DNA of 64,000 bases from NCBI RefSeq assembly GCF_040957575.1, contig NZ_CP162602.1, forward strand, positions 496,001 through 560,000, given 5' to 3'. Positions 37,109-46,713 of this stretch are shown here, one piece after another; the stretch's first letter is position 1; every line of letters begins with the position of its first letter. Below the pieces are notes generated by a model that saw only the letters and a program-made list of their open reading frames with translations, made no database searches and was not told the DNA's origin. The position numbers and the translations under genes were made by a program. Source of the DNA: Vibrio sp. HB236076. Lineage in GTDB: Bacteria > Pseudomonadota > Gammaproteobacteria > Enterobacterales > Vibrionaceae.

Positions 37109-37765
37109 ATGCAGTTAAGTGAGATTGAAGCAGTCATTGAAGACATTCGCCAAGGTAAAATGGTGGTCGTAATGGATGATGAACATCGAGAAAATGAAGG
37201 TGATATTCTCATCGCTTCAGAATGTATCACCCCAGAAGACATTAATTTCATGATCACTCATGCCAGAGGCTTGGTGTGTCAAACCATGACCCAGAAAATG
37301 GCAGAGCAGCTCGAATTGCCGATGATGGTGAGAAACAACACCGAAGCGTTTGCGACCAATTTTTCCGTCTCTATCGAAGCGGCAAAAGGGGTGACGACTG
37401 GGATTTCAACCTATGACCGCGCATTGACCATACGCACGGCGGCGTTATCGACGGCAACCAAAGACGATGTGGTCTCCCCAGGGCATATCTTTCCGGTGAT
37501 CGCTCAACACGGCGGGGTATTAACGCGTCCGGGTCATACTGAGGCGGGGTGCGATTTAGCCCGTCTTGCAGGGCTGCGTCCGTCTTGTGCGATCATTGAA
37601 ATAATGAATGAAGATGGCAGCATGGCGCGCCGGCCAGATTTAGAAGTCTTTTGCCAGCAGCACGGTTTAAAGCTGACGACGATAGAAAAACTCATTGAGT
37701 ACCGTAAAGCTCATGACCCTATCGTAGAACTCGAATTGGTTGAGCCATTAACTGAGGTGGCTTAA
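37109..37765 (+). CDS. ribB: 3,4-dihydroxy-2-butanone 4-phosphate synthase RibB
   Basis: A 218-residue enzyme converting ribulose 5-phosphate to the four-carbon riboflavin precursor plus formate. Conserved acidic loop [14 protein letters not shown] and [26 protein letters not shown] are intact. No GTP cyclohydrolase II fusion. Only 61 bp separate it from the permease, too short for an FMN riboswitch, so it escapes that control. Placement at the end of the flavin-hungry rut locus suggests it boosts FMN for RutA/RutE/RutF. Confidence 0.93.
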   Translation: MQLSEIEAVIEDIRQGKMVVVMDDEHRENEGDILIASECITPEDINFMITHARGLVCQTMTQKMAEQLELPMMVRNNTEAFATNFSVSIEAAKGVTTGISTYDRALTIRTAALSTATKDDVVSPGHIFPVIAQHGGVLTRPGHTEAGCDLARLAGLRPSCAIIEIMNEDGSMARRPDLEVFCQQHGLKLTTIEKLIEYRKAHDPIVELELVEPLTEVA

Positions 37766-37795
37766 TTTTGCGCTCATTCATCATACAATATAGAA

Positions 37796-37837
37796 AAAGC
37801 CACGAGTCTCATGCTGAGGATCGTGGCTTTGTTTTTT
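37796..37837 (+). terminator. Rho-independent terminator after ribB
   Basis: AAAGCCACGA (37796-37805) pairs with TCGTGGCTTT (37821-37830), followed by GTTTTTT. Confidence 0.85.
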
Positions 37838-37888
37838 GGTATTACCAATCAATAAACGCGATGAATGGGGCGCAGAAAAGGGCTTAAC

Positions 37889-38575
37889 TTAAAGCTCTTT
37901 TAGGCTAAATTCATCGACGCGCACTTCGGTCTGCTTGCCAATGTCTCCAGAGAGATCAATCGCACTCTTGTCCGTAATCGTCATGCTCACATAAACAGTA
38001 ACACTGGTATTGGCGCCAGAGTTAAACGTCAGCGCGACTTTTTTAAAGCCCTTTTTGGCATTGTCTTGCGGCAAGCTTTCCACCATGGCTGGGGTGATGG
38101 TCAGATTTTCTATCACACTGCCATTGAGATTTTTTACCCCAAAGGTGGATTGGCTGGGTGAGTTCAACCCTTTTTTATCGTTGTAATAAAAAGAAAGCTG
38201 ATATTGGGTATTGGTTTTTAGTCCTTGAATGGTTTGACTTAATGCTGGTTCAGCGCTGAAGTCATCGCTTGAGGAGACAAAACGCAATCGCGCAGAGCCT
38301 TCGCTGCCAAAAGCCGTTACCGATGAACTGCCGACATCACCCAGTCCGGCTGATTTATTGGCGTGTTTCTTCCAAACCTCACTTTTGCCTTTATTACTTC
38401 TAAACTCACTCAATTGTGGATCTTGAATCAGGTTGTCACCCTTTGCCATCGCGGTAACGGCGGCTGAGGCCGTCGCGCTATTGGTCGCCGCTTGTTGAGA
38501 CGATGATGTATCGGGGGTGGAATTACAGCCGGCAAGGAGTGCGGCGCAAATGATCGCGATGCTAGTCTGTTTCAT
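37889..38575 (-). CDS. Lipoprotein with possible carbohydrate-binding beta-sandwich
   Basis: A 228-residue lipoprotein: lipobox LLAGC (Cys17), a Ser/Ala/Thr-rich linker (about 18-45), then a beta-rich domain. Its start (NLIQDPQLSEFR...W) and the late VDEFSLKEL ending resemble CBM4/9-type jelly-roll modules, in which an N-terminal NLL..P..E and C-terminal DDVSL strand are typical. No catalytic domain. Function unknown. No clear operon partner. Confidence 0.65.
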   Translation of the reverse strand: MKQTSIAIICAALLAGCNSTPDTSSSQQAATNSATASAAVTAMAKGDNLIQDPQLSEFRSNKGKSEVWKKHANKSAGLGDVGSSSVTAFGSEGSARLRFVSSSDDFSAEPALSQTIQGLKTNTQYQLSFYYNDKKGLNSPSQSTFGVKNLNGSVIENLTITPAMVESLPQDNAKKGFKKVALTFNSGANTSVTVYVSMTITDKSAIDLSGDIGKQTEVRVDEFSLKEL

Positions 38576-39146
38576 AATGACCTCGAGTTTTACGTTATGG
38601 TATTTTTATTTGTATGATTTATTGTTGGAGCCATACCACCATAATCGGTTTAAATTGCGCTATCAAGGCGCGTTTTAAGCAGTGAGATCTCGCTCCGGTC
38701 GAAGGAAAGGGGAGAAAATGGTACAAAAAATCGCAAGTTATGCGTTATTTTATTGATAAGCGGAGATATTTTTAAAAACAATGATTAGCGGTTAAATATT
38801 GAGCGCTGTGGTTGTTTTTTGAACGTACGTTGGGGCGGGGGAATTTCTCTATAAAAATCATGATGTAATCGAAATTTGCTCGCTTTTATACCAAGCTGCT
38901 TGCTTTGTCGTCATTTGAATGAAAATTTGTGATGTGACTCAATTTTTACTGGCTTTTTGCTTGGATTTAGGGAATAATCCGCGTCCCTGAGTCGTCCCTA
39001 TATAGCTTGTTGGTTTTTGTACTGTGTTGCTTCAGAGTTTGTACTAAAGTGAAAGTGAAGCAGATTTTAAAAAATGGATAGATCAGTATTTTAATTGGAA
39101 GAGCTTGTGGGACCATCTTTTTATACTTCAATATAGTAGGATCCCA
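38576..39146. other. Long AT-rich leader/promoter region of deaD
   Basis: About 570 bp without a convincing gene between the divergent lipoprotein and DEAD-box genes. Long leaders are common in cold-inducible helicase genes, where the 5' UTR controls translation. An open frame on the minus strand (38967-39167) overlaps the helicase start and has no support. Transcription start not identified. Confidence 0.45.
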
Positions 39147-41000
39147 ATGCAAGATTCTGTCATTCAATTCAATGAATTAGACTTAAACAACGACATTCTT
39201 TCAGCTCTTGATGCGATGGGCTTTGTCTCACCAACGCCAATTCAAGCCGCTGCCATTCCTTTTCTTTTAGAAGGTCGTGACGCATTAGGTAAAGCGCAAA
39301 CCGGTACAGGTAAAACTGCCGCGTTCTCTTTGCCATTACTCAACAAAATCGATTTATCTCAACACAAACCACAAGCCATTGTGATGGCACCGACTCGCGA
39401 ATTAGCTATTCAGGTGGCTGCTGAAGTTAAAAACCTTGGCAAAAACATCCGCGGTCTTAAAGTCCTTGAGATCTACGGTGGTGCTTCTATCGTCGATCAA
39501 ATGCGCGCACTAAAATCTGGTGCACACATTGTTGTTGGTACCCCAGGTCGTGTAAAAGATTTGATCTCTCGCGATCGTCTTCAACTTGACGAGTGTCATA
39601 CTTTCGTTCTTGATGAAGCCGACGAAATGCTCAAAATGGGCTTCGTTGATGACGTGACTTGGATCATGGAACAAGCACCAGAAACCGCGCAGCGCGTGTT
39701 GTTCTCAGCTACCATGCCTCCAATGGTGAAAACCATTGTTGAGCGCTTTTTGCGTGACCCGGCAAAAATTGACGTTGCTGGCCAAAACCACACGGTTGAT
39801 AAAGTAGAGCAGCAGTTCTGGGTAGTAAAAGGCGTCGAGAAAGACGAGGCGATGTCTCGTTTACTTGAAACCGAAGAGACCGATGCGTCTATCGTCTTCG
39901 TTCGTACTCGTCAAGATACTGAGCGTTTGGCGGACTGGTTGTGTGCTCGTGGCTTTAAAGCGTCGGCACTGCACGGTGATATTCCTCAATCGTTGCGTGA
40001 GCGCACCGTTGATCATATCAAACAAGGCGTGATTGATATCTTGGTTGCGACCGACGTTGTGGCGCGTGGTCTTGATGTGCCACGTATTACCCACGTCTTT
40101 AACTACGATATTCCTTTCGATGTTGAGTCTTACATTCACCGTATCGGTCGTACTGGTCGTGCGGGACGTAAAGGTAAAGCGATTCTTCTTGTTCGCACCA
40201 ACCAATTGCGTATGCTAAGAACCATCGAGCGCGTGACTAAGTCGTCAATGGAAGAAATTCAATTGCCGCACCGTGATAAAGTTGCTGAAGCGCGTCTTGC
40301 ACAACTTGGTGAAACACTGGCTCTAGAAAAAGAGCACAAGTCTTTAGACAAGTTCACCGATTTGGTTAACCAGTTGCAATCGTCTTTAGAGATCGATGCT
40401 AATACGCTTGCGGCTATGCTGCTTAAGCGTCAGCAAGGTAAGCGTCCGTTGTTCTACGTGGGTGAAGACCCAATGATCGAAGCTATCGAGCGCGATAAGC
40501 AACGTCGTAAAGAGCGTCGTGAAAACGGTCCTCGTAGCAACACGAACCCACAAGATTGGGATACTTACCAGTTGCAAGTTGGTCGTGAGCAAGGTGTTCA
40601 GGTTAAAGACATTGTTGGTGCACTGGCTAACGAACTTGGCCTTGGTAAAGGGTCAATCGGTGCGATTAAACTTAACCCTGAGCACACGTTTGTTCAGTTG
40701 CCGAAGAGCCTGAGCTCGCAAGCGGCGACGCGTTTGAGCAAGCTTAAGATCCGTCAAAAAGACGTTGGCGCGGTTGTGTGTGACTTCAATGATTTCCGTG
40801 AGCCACGTGGTCGCCGCGATAACAACGGTGGTGGTCGTCGTGATGGCGGTCGTCGTGACGGTGGCGGTTACCGCGGCCAGCGCGATGGCGGAGCTCGTCG
40901 CGATGGTGAGCGTCGTTTTGACCGCAACCGCGGTGGTGACAATCGCGGTAATTTCCGCGGAGAGCGTGGTCATTCACGTCGTCGCCCTGCTGACGCTTAA
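39147..41000 (+). CDS. deaD: ATP-dependent RNA helicase DeaD (CsdA)
   Basis: A 617-residue DEAD-box helicase: Q motif FVSPTPIQ, motif I AQTGTGKT, Ia PTRELAIQ, DEAD box VLDEADEM, SAT (FSATMPP), motifs V (ATDVVARGLDVPR) and VI (HRIGRTGRAGR). A DbpA/CsdA-type RNA-binding domain (about 480-555, LQVGREQGVQVKDIVGAL) and an Arg/Gly-Asp rich tail (about 565-617) follow. It unwinds structured RNA in ribosome assembly and mRNA decay in the cold. ATG 39147 follows TAGTAGGA; the frame is open to 39105 but homology starts at MQDSVIQF. Confidence 0.93.
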   Translation: MQDSVIQFNELDLNNDILSALDAMGFVSPTPIQAAAIPFLLEGRDALGKAQTGTGKTAAFSLPLLNKIDLSQHKPQAIVMAPTRELAIQVAAEVKNLGKNIRGLKVLEIYGGASIVDQMRALKSGAHIVVGTPGRVKDLISRDRLQLDECHTFVLDEADEMLKMGFVDDVTWIMEQAPETAQRVLFSATMPPMVKTIVERFLRDPAKIDVAGQNHTVDKVEQQFWVVKGVEKDEAMSRLLETEETDASIVFVRTRQDTERLADWLCARGFKASALHGDIPQSLRERTVDHIKQGVIDILVATDVVARGLDVPRITHVFNYDIPFDVESYIHRIGRTGRAGRKGKAILLVRTNQLRMLRTIERVTKSSMEEIQLPHRDKVAEARLAQLGETLALEKEHKSLDKFTDLVNQLQSSLEIDANTLAAMLLKRQQGKRPLFYVGEDPMIEAIERDKQRRKERRENGPRSNTNPQDWDTYQLQVGREQGVQVKDIVGALANELGLGKGSIGAIKLNPEHTFVQLPKSLSSQAATRLSKLKIRQKDVGAVVCDFNDFREPRGRRDNNGGGRRDGGRRDGGGYRGQRDGGARRDGERRFDRNRGGDNRGNFRGERGHSRRRPADA

Positions 41001-41016
41001 TCGTCAATGTCGTGAT

Positions 41017-41046
41017 AAAAACCGAGCTTTGTGCTCGGTTTTTTTA
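41017..41046 (+). terminator. Rho-independent terminator of deaD
   Basis: AACCGAGC-TTTGT-GCTCGGTT followed by TTTTTT. Confidence 0.92.
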
Positions 41047-41227
41047 TGCCTGACGTTTCGGCTGGTGATGGACTCATCTTCATCGACTTAAGTGTCTGAA
41101 TTGGTTTTGGCGCCGGTGAAAGCGCGAAAATTGTGCAAGATCAAATAAAGTTTCTATTATTATTTGATAAAGATTAATTTTAGTTGATGAAATAAAAAAT
41201 ATTTTAATAATGGAGAGTAACGATTAA

Positions 41228-41243
41228 AGTGAGTTGACTCACT
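41228..41243. promoter_or_regulatory. Dyad upstream of ackA
   Basis: AGTGAGT-TG-ACTCACT, perfect 7-bp arms, 26 bp before the ackA start. Possible operator or leader hairpin; no known regulator site matched. Confidence 0.35.
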
Positions 41244-41269
41244 AGACCCATTTAAAAAGGTGACCCTGT

Positions 41270-42463
41270 ATGTCTCAATCCCATGTCCTGGTACTCAACG
41301 CAGGAAGTTCTTCATTAAAGTTTGCCATTGTCGATGCTCAAAGCGGCCAAGAGACTCTGAGCGGAATCGCGGAAAAGCTTGGGTTAGCCAACGCTGAAAT
41401 CAGTTGGAAATATCAATCTGAAAAGCATTCAGAGAGCCTAAGCGCCGACGGCAATCCTCACGACATTGCGATGCAAAGAATCGTCGCGTTATTGCAAGAC
41501 TTGCAGCTCAATGACGATTTTGTCGCCATAGGGCATCGCGTTGTGGCTGGCGGGGAAAGTTTTAAGCAAACCGTCGCTGTCGATGAGGCTGTGATTGAAG
41601 AGATTGAAGCGCTTGCTGAGTTGGCGCCTTTACACAATAAAGCCAACGCGCTTGCCATTCGCGCCGCCGTGAAAGCCTACCCCATGTTGCCTCAGTTTGC
41701 GGTCTTTGATACGGCCTATCATCAAACCATGCCGGAAAAAGCGTTTATTTATGCGCTGCCATATGAGTTGTATAAAAAAGACAAGGTTCGCCGTTACGGC
41801 GCACACGGCACCAGTCATTTCTATGTCGCGCAACAAGCGGCACAGCAATTGGGCAAACCCCTTAGCGATCTCAATGCCATTACGGTTCACCTTGGTAATG
41901 GCGCGTCAATCAGTGCGATTAAACACGGGCAAAGCGTCGATACCAGCATGGGGTTAACGCCGTTGGCCGGTTTGATGATGGGGACGCGTTGCGGTGATAT
42001 TGATCCGAGTGTGATTGAGTTTTTATTGACCAAAGGGTGGTCGAAAGAGGCGCTGTTTGAAACGCTGAATAAAAAGTCGGGCTTTTTAGGCGTGTCTGGC
42101 GTGTCGTCTGATGCGCGAGAAATTATGGAGGCCGTCGAGCAAGGCCATGCGGGGGCAAAGCTGGCGTTTGAGGTGTTTACTTATCGCGTGGCGAAATACA
42201 TTGCTTCTTATCTCGTGCCATTAGATCGTTTAGACGCGGTGATCTTTACCGGTGGGATAGGGGAGAACTCGTTGCCGATCCGCCGTGAGATCTTAAACAA
42301 CCTTAAAATTTTGGGTTTTGTTGAGGATGCGCAAGGCAATGAAGCGGCTCGTTTTGGTCAAGCGGGGCAAATCGGTTATTCAACTATTTTTGATGCGCCG
42401 GTGTTTGTCATCCCAACCAATGAAGAGTTGGTGATCGCCCAGCAGTCGGTAGCCTTACTGTAA
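41270..42463 (+). CDS. ackA: Acetate kinase
   Basis: A 397-residue acetokinase interconverting acetate + ATP and acetyl phosphate + ADP. Signatures VLNAGSSSLKF at the N-terminus and RRYGAHGTSHFYVAQQA, plus the ATP loop IFTGGIGENS. No pta follows, unlike the usual ackA-pta operon, so this may be an additional, solitary copy. AAAAAGGTGA precedes the ATG. Its last 52 bp and terminator are duplicated 5.9 kb downstream. Confidence 0.95.
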   Translation: MSQSHVLVLNAGSSSLKFAIVDAQSGQETLSGIAEKLGLANAEISWKYQSEKHSESLSADGNPHDIAMQRIVALLQDLQLNDDFVAIGHRVVAGGESFKQTVAVDEAVIEEIEALAELAPLHNKANALAIRAAVKAYPMLPQFAVFDTAYHQTMPEKAFIYALPYELYKKDKVRRYGAHGTSHFYVAQQAAQQLGKPLSDLNAITVHLGNGASISAIKHGQSVDTSMGLTPLAGLMMGTRCGDIDPSVIEFLLTKGWSKEALFETLNKKSGFLGVSGVSSDAREIMEAVEQGHAGAKLAFEVFTYRVAKYIASYLVPLDRLDAVIFTGGIGENSLPIRREILNNLKILGFVEDAQGNEAARFGQAGQIGYSTIFDAPVFVIPTNEELVIAQQSVALL

Positions 42464-42514
42464 ATTTCTTTTTATTAACTGAGAGTTGAAAGCGAGCTTG
42501 ATGCTCGCTTTTTT
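42412..42514 (+). repeat. 103-bp direct repeat, left copy (ackA 3' end and terminator)
   Basis: Bases 42412-42514 are identical to 48278-48380. The copy covers the last 52 bp of ackA, its stop, and the terminator hairpin AAGCGAGC-TTGAT-GCTCGCTT plus T-run (about 42490-42515). It behaves like attL of an element inserted at the gene's 3' end. Confidence 0.95.
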
Positions 42515-42784
42515 TGTGCTCATATGTTGGATAGACCATCGCAAAGCAGCGCATGAAGGCACCTCCATTACTCGCTCTATTAACTTCTGTAGTTCATTTT
42601 GTGCCCTTAAGTCTGCAAGGTTCGTGTTGACTTGTTTTTGCCCCTTTACCAGTTAGAGCCTTTGATCATTCACATTTTGTTAATCTACATTTTCCCTACA
42701 AAAAGTTATCTATTCATATAATGTTGCTCGTTGTGAATCCACGTGATGTATCATGGGGGATTCAAAGTTACTAAAAGCCCACGA

Positions 42785-45553
42785 CTAAACTTGTTCTAAA
42801 ATTTTATTTAGTAAGTCCAAACCGCTATCAACTTTACTAAGGTTGTCACGACGAGCTTGTACGACTTCATGTCGAGCTTTTTCGACAAAGTTTTCATTAC
42901 TCAAGATTTGAACCAAACGTCGTTTAGTCTTTTCCAATTCGCTCTTTTCTCTATTCAGCTTTTCGACTGTTTCAGTTGGCTTAAACTGCGCTTCCAAGAC
43001 CCATAATTTTTCATAGATACTTTGGACTTCTACACTAGTTGTAGAGTGCGAAAAATTGTAGTTGTATTCATCGAAAGCATGATGCTCCTGATTTTGCGCT
43101 CCCCAGTTAATTAAATCGTTTTTCAAAAAGTTAAAAGTCGTAACGTTTTCACCTAGAGATTCAGCTACTTTAGCATAAGTAGCTTCTAAGCTAATTTCCA
43201 ACCAATTGTCTTTCTTTAACTGTCTACTTGTAAACCGAGTTGTTACTTGAATTTCGTTGTTTACGCAGTACTCATTGACCATCGTTTCAAACCAAATTCT
43301 TGAATAAACCAAAGCTTGCCGTATATCGTATACCTCGAAGGCGTCTTTTATTTTTTGTGAATAGCTAACACCAAAGTTCTGTATTACTATACCTCTGTTA
43401 GTCGATTTCAATACGTGACTTGAGAAAGTATCTGCATCGGTGGCTTTTTTGTTCTTGTTAGATATTTTTTCCCAAAACATCCTATCATGTGTCGTAATTA
43501 TTCTTTGCGTATCCTTCAAGTAACTATCTTCACTGAACATATCGATAATGTTTGACCTATGTTCAGTATCAATAGCGTTAACTACGTCGTCAAAAATTAT
43601 GATCGGATGACAATTTTTCTTAGCTACGGATAAAAGCAAGGCTAAGCCCAGTGCCCTAAGGTGCCCTTCACTGAGTACACAAAACGCATCATCTTCTTTG
43701 TCATCTTGCATTTTTAGTATAATTCGATATGTCCCGTTAGCTTGCTTGAATTTAATTTCAGAAACTAGATCACTTGGCGCATCATGCTTATTTATTTGGT
43801 TATAGTAACTTAATGTAGATAGTTCAATTCCGCTAATGTTTTCCGCCTCTACTTCCTGTTTGTACGAGTTTAGTTCGTTATAGATCTTTTTGTAACTTGC
43901 CTCGAGGTTGTTAGCGAATTCATTGAAAATGTAGTCTTTCGAAATTTGCGCTTTGTATGCGTGAATATCACTTAGAATGTTAACGATTTCACTGTTAAGG
44001 CCTGTTAATACTCTCTTACTTGCAGTAATTTCAGTTTCGTGTACCGTACATAAACGTAATTTCTCTTCGATTAGTTCAATTTTTGAATTTAAGGATATCA
44101 ATCGTGAAGCCTGAGAACTTACCCTATTGTTCTTTTCTTTTAGAGAATTATTTAGGATTTCTACTTCTTTGAGATATGGGACTATTTTGCTTAAACTGAC
44201 AACATACTCTGATACCGATCTTTTATCACAATCAGAAATCTCCTCTAGTATCGTTTTAAGTTGTACGCTAAGCGAGTCTTTGTGTTCATTCAGACATGTT
44301 TGAACATAACTAGCGGATGTATCGACTCGCAACTGAATTTGTTCTTGGATTGTATTACAGGCACTAGTTAATCGGTGAAGGTGATCAAGTTTTGGCAATT
44401 CATCTCTTACAACATCACGGGGATGCTTATGAACGTTATCAATAGGTGTTTCACATGCGGGGCAAATTTCAAGCGCTGAAATGTCATCCAAGTTTTTAAT
44501 GGCATTATAAAGCTTTTGATAATTCACCTTGCTTGCATCGACGCTCAGTTTATTTCTCTTCTCTTCGAGCGTGTTATTTAGTCGATAGATTGAATCTATG
44601 TAATTTTTCAGTTTGTGGAACTGTAATTCTTCACTGGATGATTCAAATTGTTGAGTTGATGTCACTAAGTGAGCTTTTAACTTTGTATAATAGGATTTTC
44701 TTGATTCAACATTTACTGAGTCAAATTGTGTAAGGCCCAAAACCTCAGCGATCTTCAACTCGGTATTTCTAATGTGTAGAATTTCGTTCCTTCGCAATTC
44801 CTTTTTTCTGATTAGATTATCTACAGCCGTTATCTGATTGCTTTCACCTAATGTGCGAATAAACTCACTAGCTTTAAACGATGTAGGCTTAACCATTCCA
44901 TTTATTATTTCGTCTATTTCCTCTAGTTCAAATAAAATAGCTAGTACATCTGATTGCTTAACGTTGGTATCTTTTGAGCCGAGCAAAGAGAACTCTTGAA
45001 GTCTATTTCTATCAATAAAGCAACTATTCCAATATGACGATACAGGAACATCTCCATCACTGGCTAATTTGCACTGGATTTTATGAGGGCCGCCATTCTT
45101 GATATAATTCTTAAGTGAAGTATTTCTTCTGCTCGCCTCTTTAACATCACGCGTAAGACTATACTCTATGACTTCACACAACGATGTTTTTCCTCCACCA
45201 TTCGGTGCAAAAAATACGTTGACCCCTTTAGTAAAAGGTATCAATGTGCCCTCGTCATTTTCGTTTAGCGAAGAAAAGCCTCTAAAGTTTTTCACTTGGA
45301 TTGATTTTAACTCAGTGAGCACCGCTGAAGTCCCATCACGTACAATCTCCGTTTCAGGGTCAACATACTTTCTGTATCGATTCACATATTTGATAGCTCT
45401 TCGTTTTAGTTTTTCTATATCACCTAGTTCTGTGAATACACTTTTTGTGAGTTTCTTGCCTTTCTTACTCTTAATTAAGTGCAATAGATAAAGATATGAA
45501 GGGTCATTGTTTGAAATTTGGCTTCGTAGGAAGTTATTTAAGTGATAGCTCAT
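42785..45553 (-). CDS. Rad50/SMC-like ATPase with zinc-hook motif and C-terminal extension (RloC-like)
   Basis: A 922-residue protein (from ATG 45553; an in-frame GTG at 45595 is possible). After about 80 residues of N-terminal extension comes an ABC-type head: Walker A PNGGGKTS (about 117-124), split by long coiled coils around CPAC (about 364-367), a Rad50-style zinc hook, then signature LSEGH (about 627-631), Walker B IIIFDD (about 651-656) and H-loop TTHD (about 687-690). About 230 further residues form a helical domain (IRQALVYSRIWFETMVNEYC; NFSHSTTSVE). RloC anticodon nucleases share head, hook and toxic C-terminus; whether this C-terminus is a nuclease is unproven. Other options are Lamassu-type SMC proteins. 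Confidence 0.75.
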   Translation of the reverse strand: MSYHLNNFLRSQISNNDPSYLYLLHLIKSKKGKKLTKSVFTELGDIEKLKRRAIKYVNRYRKYVDPETEIVRDGTSAVLTELKSIQVKNFRGFSSLNENDEGTLIPFTKGVNVFFAPNGGGKTSLCEVIEYSLTRDVKEASRRNTSLKNYIKNGGPHKIQCKLASDGDVPVSSYWNSCFIDRNRLQEFSLLGSKDTNVKQSDVLAILFELEEIDEIINGMVKPTSFKASEFIRTLGESNQITAVDNLIRKKELRRNEILHIRNTELKIAEVLGLTQFDSVNVESRKSYYTKLKAHLVTSTQQFESSSEELQFHKLKNYIDSIYRLNNTLEEKRNKLSVDASKVNYQKLYNAIKNLDDISALEICPACETPIDNVHKHPRDVVRDELPKLDHLHRLTSACNTIQEQIQLRVDTSASYVQTCLNEHKDSLSVQLKTILEEISDCDKRSVSEYVVSLSKIVPYLKEVEILNNSLKEKNNRVSSQASRLISLNSKIELIEEKLRLCTVHETEITASKRVLTGLNSEIVNILSDIHAYKAQISKDYIFNEFANNLEASYKKIYNELNSYKQEVEAENISGIELSTLSYYNQINKHDAPSDLVSEIKFKQANGTYRIILKMQDDKEDDAFCVLSEGHLRALGLALLLSVAKKNCHPIIIFDDVVNAIDTEHRSNIIDMFSEDSYLKDTQRIITTHDRMFWEKISNKNKKATDADTFSSHVLKSTNRGIVIQNFGVSYSQKIKDAFEVYDIRQALVYSRIWFETMVNEYCVNNEIQVTTRFTSRQLKKDNWLEISLEATYAKVAESLGENVTTFNFLKNDLINWGAQNQEHHAFDEYNYNFSHSTTSVEVQSIYEKLWVLEAQFKPTETVEKLNREKSELEKTKRRLVQILSNENFVEKARHEVVQARRDNLSKVDSGLDLLNKILEQV

Positions 45554-46372
45554 ATTAACTAGCCTGTGCAACTGGTTGATATAACATGCTACCACTACGT
45601 GTAATCATTTGTTACGTAGTTTATTGTTTTTGAGTGCTAAAAATTGAACATTTGCTAATGATACGTCATTTCTAAGAAAGCGATACTCAATGATCCTAGA
45701 CTTTTCGCCTTGTTATGAACACTGTCTAGACGCATTAGGCAGAGTGCGCACTGTAAATAGATACATCAACTGAATACATTTACCCTAAAAAAAGTAATTA
45801 ATTACTTGCTAAATTAGCAAAGTGGATGACTCATTATTGTCCAGTTTCGAGCTAACACGACTTTTGGGGCTAAATCTTACTCGGTTCTGCCCCATTTTTT
45901 TTGTTTACGAAATACCACATTCACACAATTTTTTTCAATATCCAAACTTAGCAATGATTATGCTCTCGTATAGTTGTATAATAATCATCTATGTCGTCTT
46001 TTTAGCTGTTAACCAAGGCATTGTCGGAATTTTGTTACGACGAACTTTCAAAAAAATTTTTTTCATACAAAAAAATCATGAAGTTGAAAGTAGCTGAAAA
46101 ACTAAAACTGTGATTAGGCGGACAATGTCACATTGACACTTTTCACCTAAGAACTGTTATGTTTTATCAATTCCTGTTGTAATTCATAGTGATACAGATA
46201 GAGTATGCAACAGTTTACGAACGTACGGCGTTGAGTTTATCTCAATGTTGTCAACTGTCCCGCTACGTTTGCTACTCCTTAAATAAGCGGGTTTAAAAAA
46301 AGTAGCAAAAGTCTGGACGTCCCTATGCCTAGTATTTTGAAAGACTGGGGACAGTTGATGGAGGGTTTGCCT
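45554..46372. other. AT-rich stretch of the island without a supported gene
   Basis: Promoter region of the ATPase gene plus non-coding DNA. An open frame at 45822-46097 (91 codons, one hydrophobic segment, GTG start, no Shine-Dalgarno) is not convincing. CCCGCT (about 46259-46264) and AGCGGG (about 46286-46291) form a weak hairpin. Confidence 0.4.
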
Positions 46373-46522
46373 ATGGTAAATCAGTCGTTGGCGAGTTCAG
46401 CAAGCTTACACCTGAGGCTCGGAGCTTTTGGTGTGCTGTTTGGCACCTTAGTGGTGTTTTTTACGCCGCCTGTTGCGTTCTGTCTTACAGTGCTTACTAC
46501 TATCTTCTTGTCAAAAGTGTAA
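46373..46522 (+). CDS. Small membrane protein, possible gene cassette
   Basis: A 49-residue ORF with GGAGGG seven bases before the ATG. It has one long hydrophobic segment (LGAFGVLFGTLVVFFTPPVAFCLTVL, about 17-42) and no homology I recognise. It ends 72 bp before an attC-like site, the layout of an integron cassette. Small hydrophobic cassette products are common and mostly unexplained. Confidence 0.4.
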   Translation: MVNQSLASSASLHLRLGAFGVLFGTLVVFFTPPVAFCLTVLTTIFLSKV

Positions 46523-46594
46523 TTGCTTAGGCACGTAACAGTCCGGCTGCCGTGCCGCCTCTCTTCTCTGAACTGAACATTCTTCAAGTACAAA

Positions 46595-46698
46595 CATAAC
46601 AAAGCAAATCAATGGGCGCTTAACGCTTGGGTACTTGTGGTTTTAAAGTTTTTTGTTGCTGCAACATTGGTGTAAGCGCCACTGTTTGCGGAGTTATA
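46595..46698 (+). other. attC-like recombination site 1
   Basis: A 104-bp imperfect dyad: 5' ACATAAC, AAA, GCAAATCAATGGGCGCTT; 3' AAGCGCCACTGTTTGC, GGA, GTTAT. The terminal ATAAC/GTTAT and inner GCAAA/TTTGC and GCGCTT/AAGCGC arms pair with the unpaired bulges and central spacer expected of integron attC (VCR-like) sites. It precedes the next ORF by 15 bp. Confidence 0.65.
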
Positions 46699-46713
46699 AA
46701 TTTCTAGAGTTTA

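Noticed and set aside
40653..41091. Frames opposite or shifted within the Arg/Gly-rich deaD tail
   Set aside because: Repetitive codons generate open frames in all phases; translations are low-complexity Thr/Val/His runs.
42515..42784. Degenerate coding tail on the minus strand below the ATPase
   Set aside because: About 45 open codons with protein-like composition but no start and no recognisable family.
45822..46097. 91-codon plus-strand frame in the island with a hydrophobic segment
   Set aside because: GTG start without ribosome site, AT-rich DNA, no cassette site after it and no homology; more likely a chance frame.
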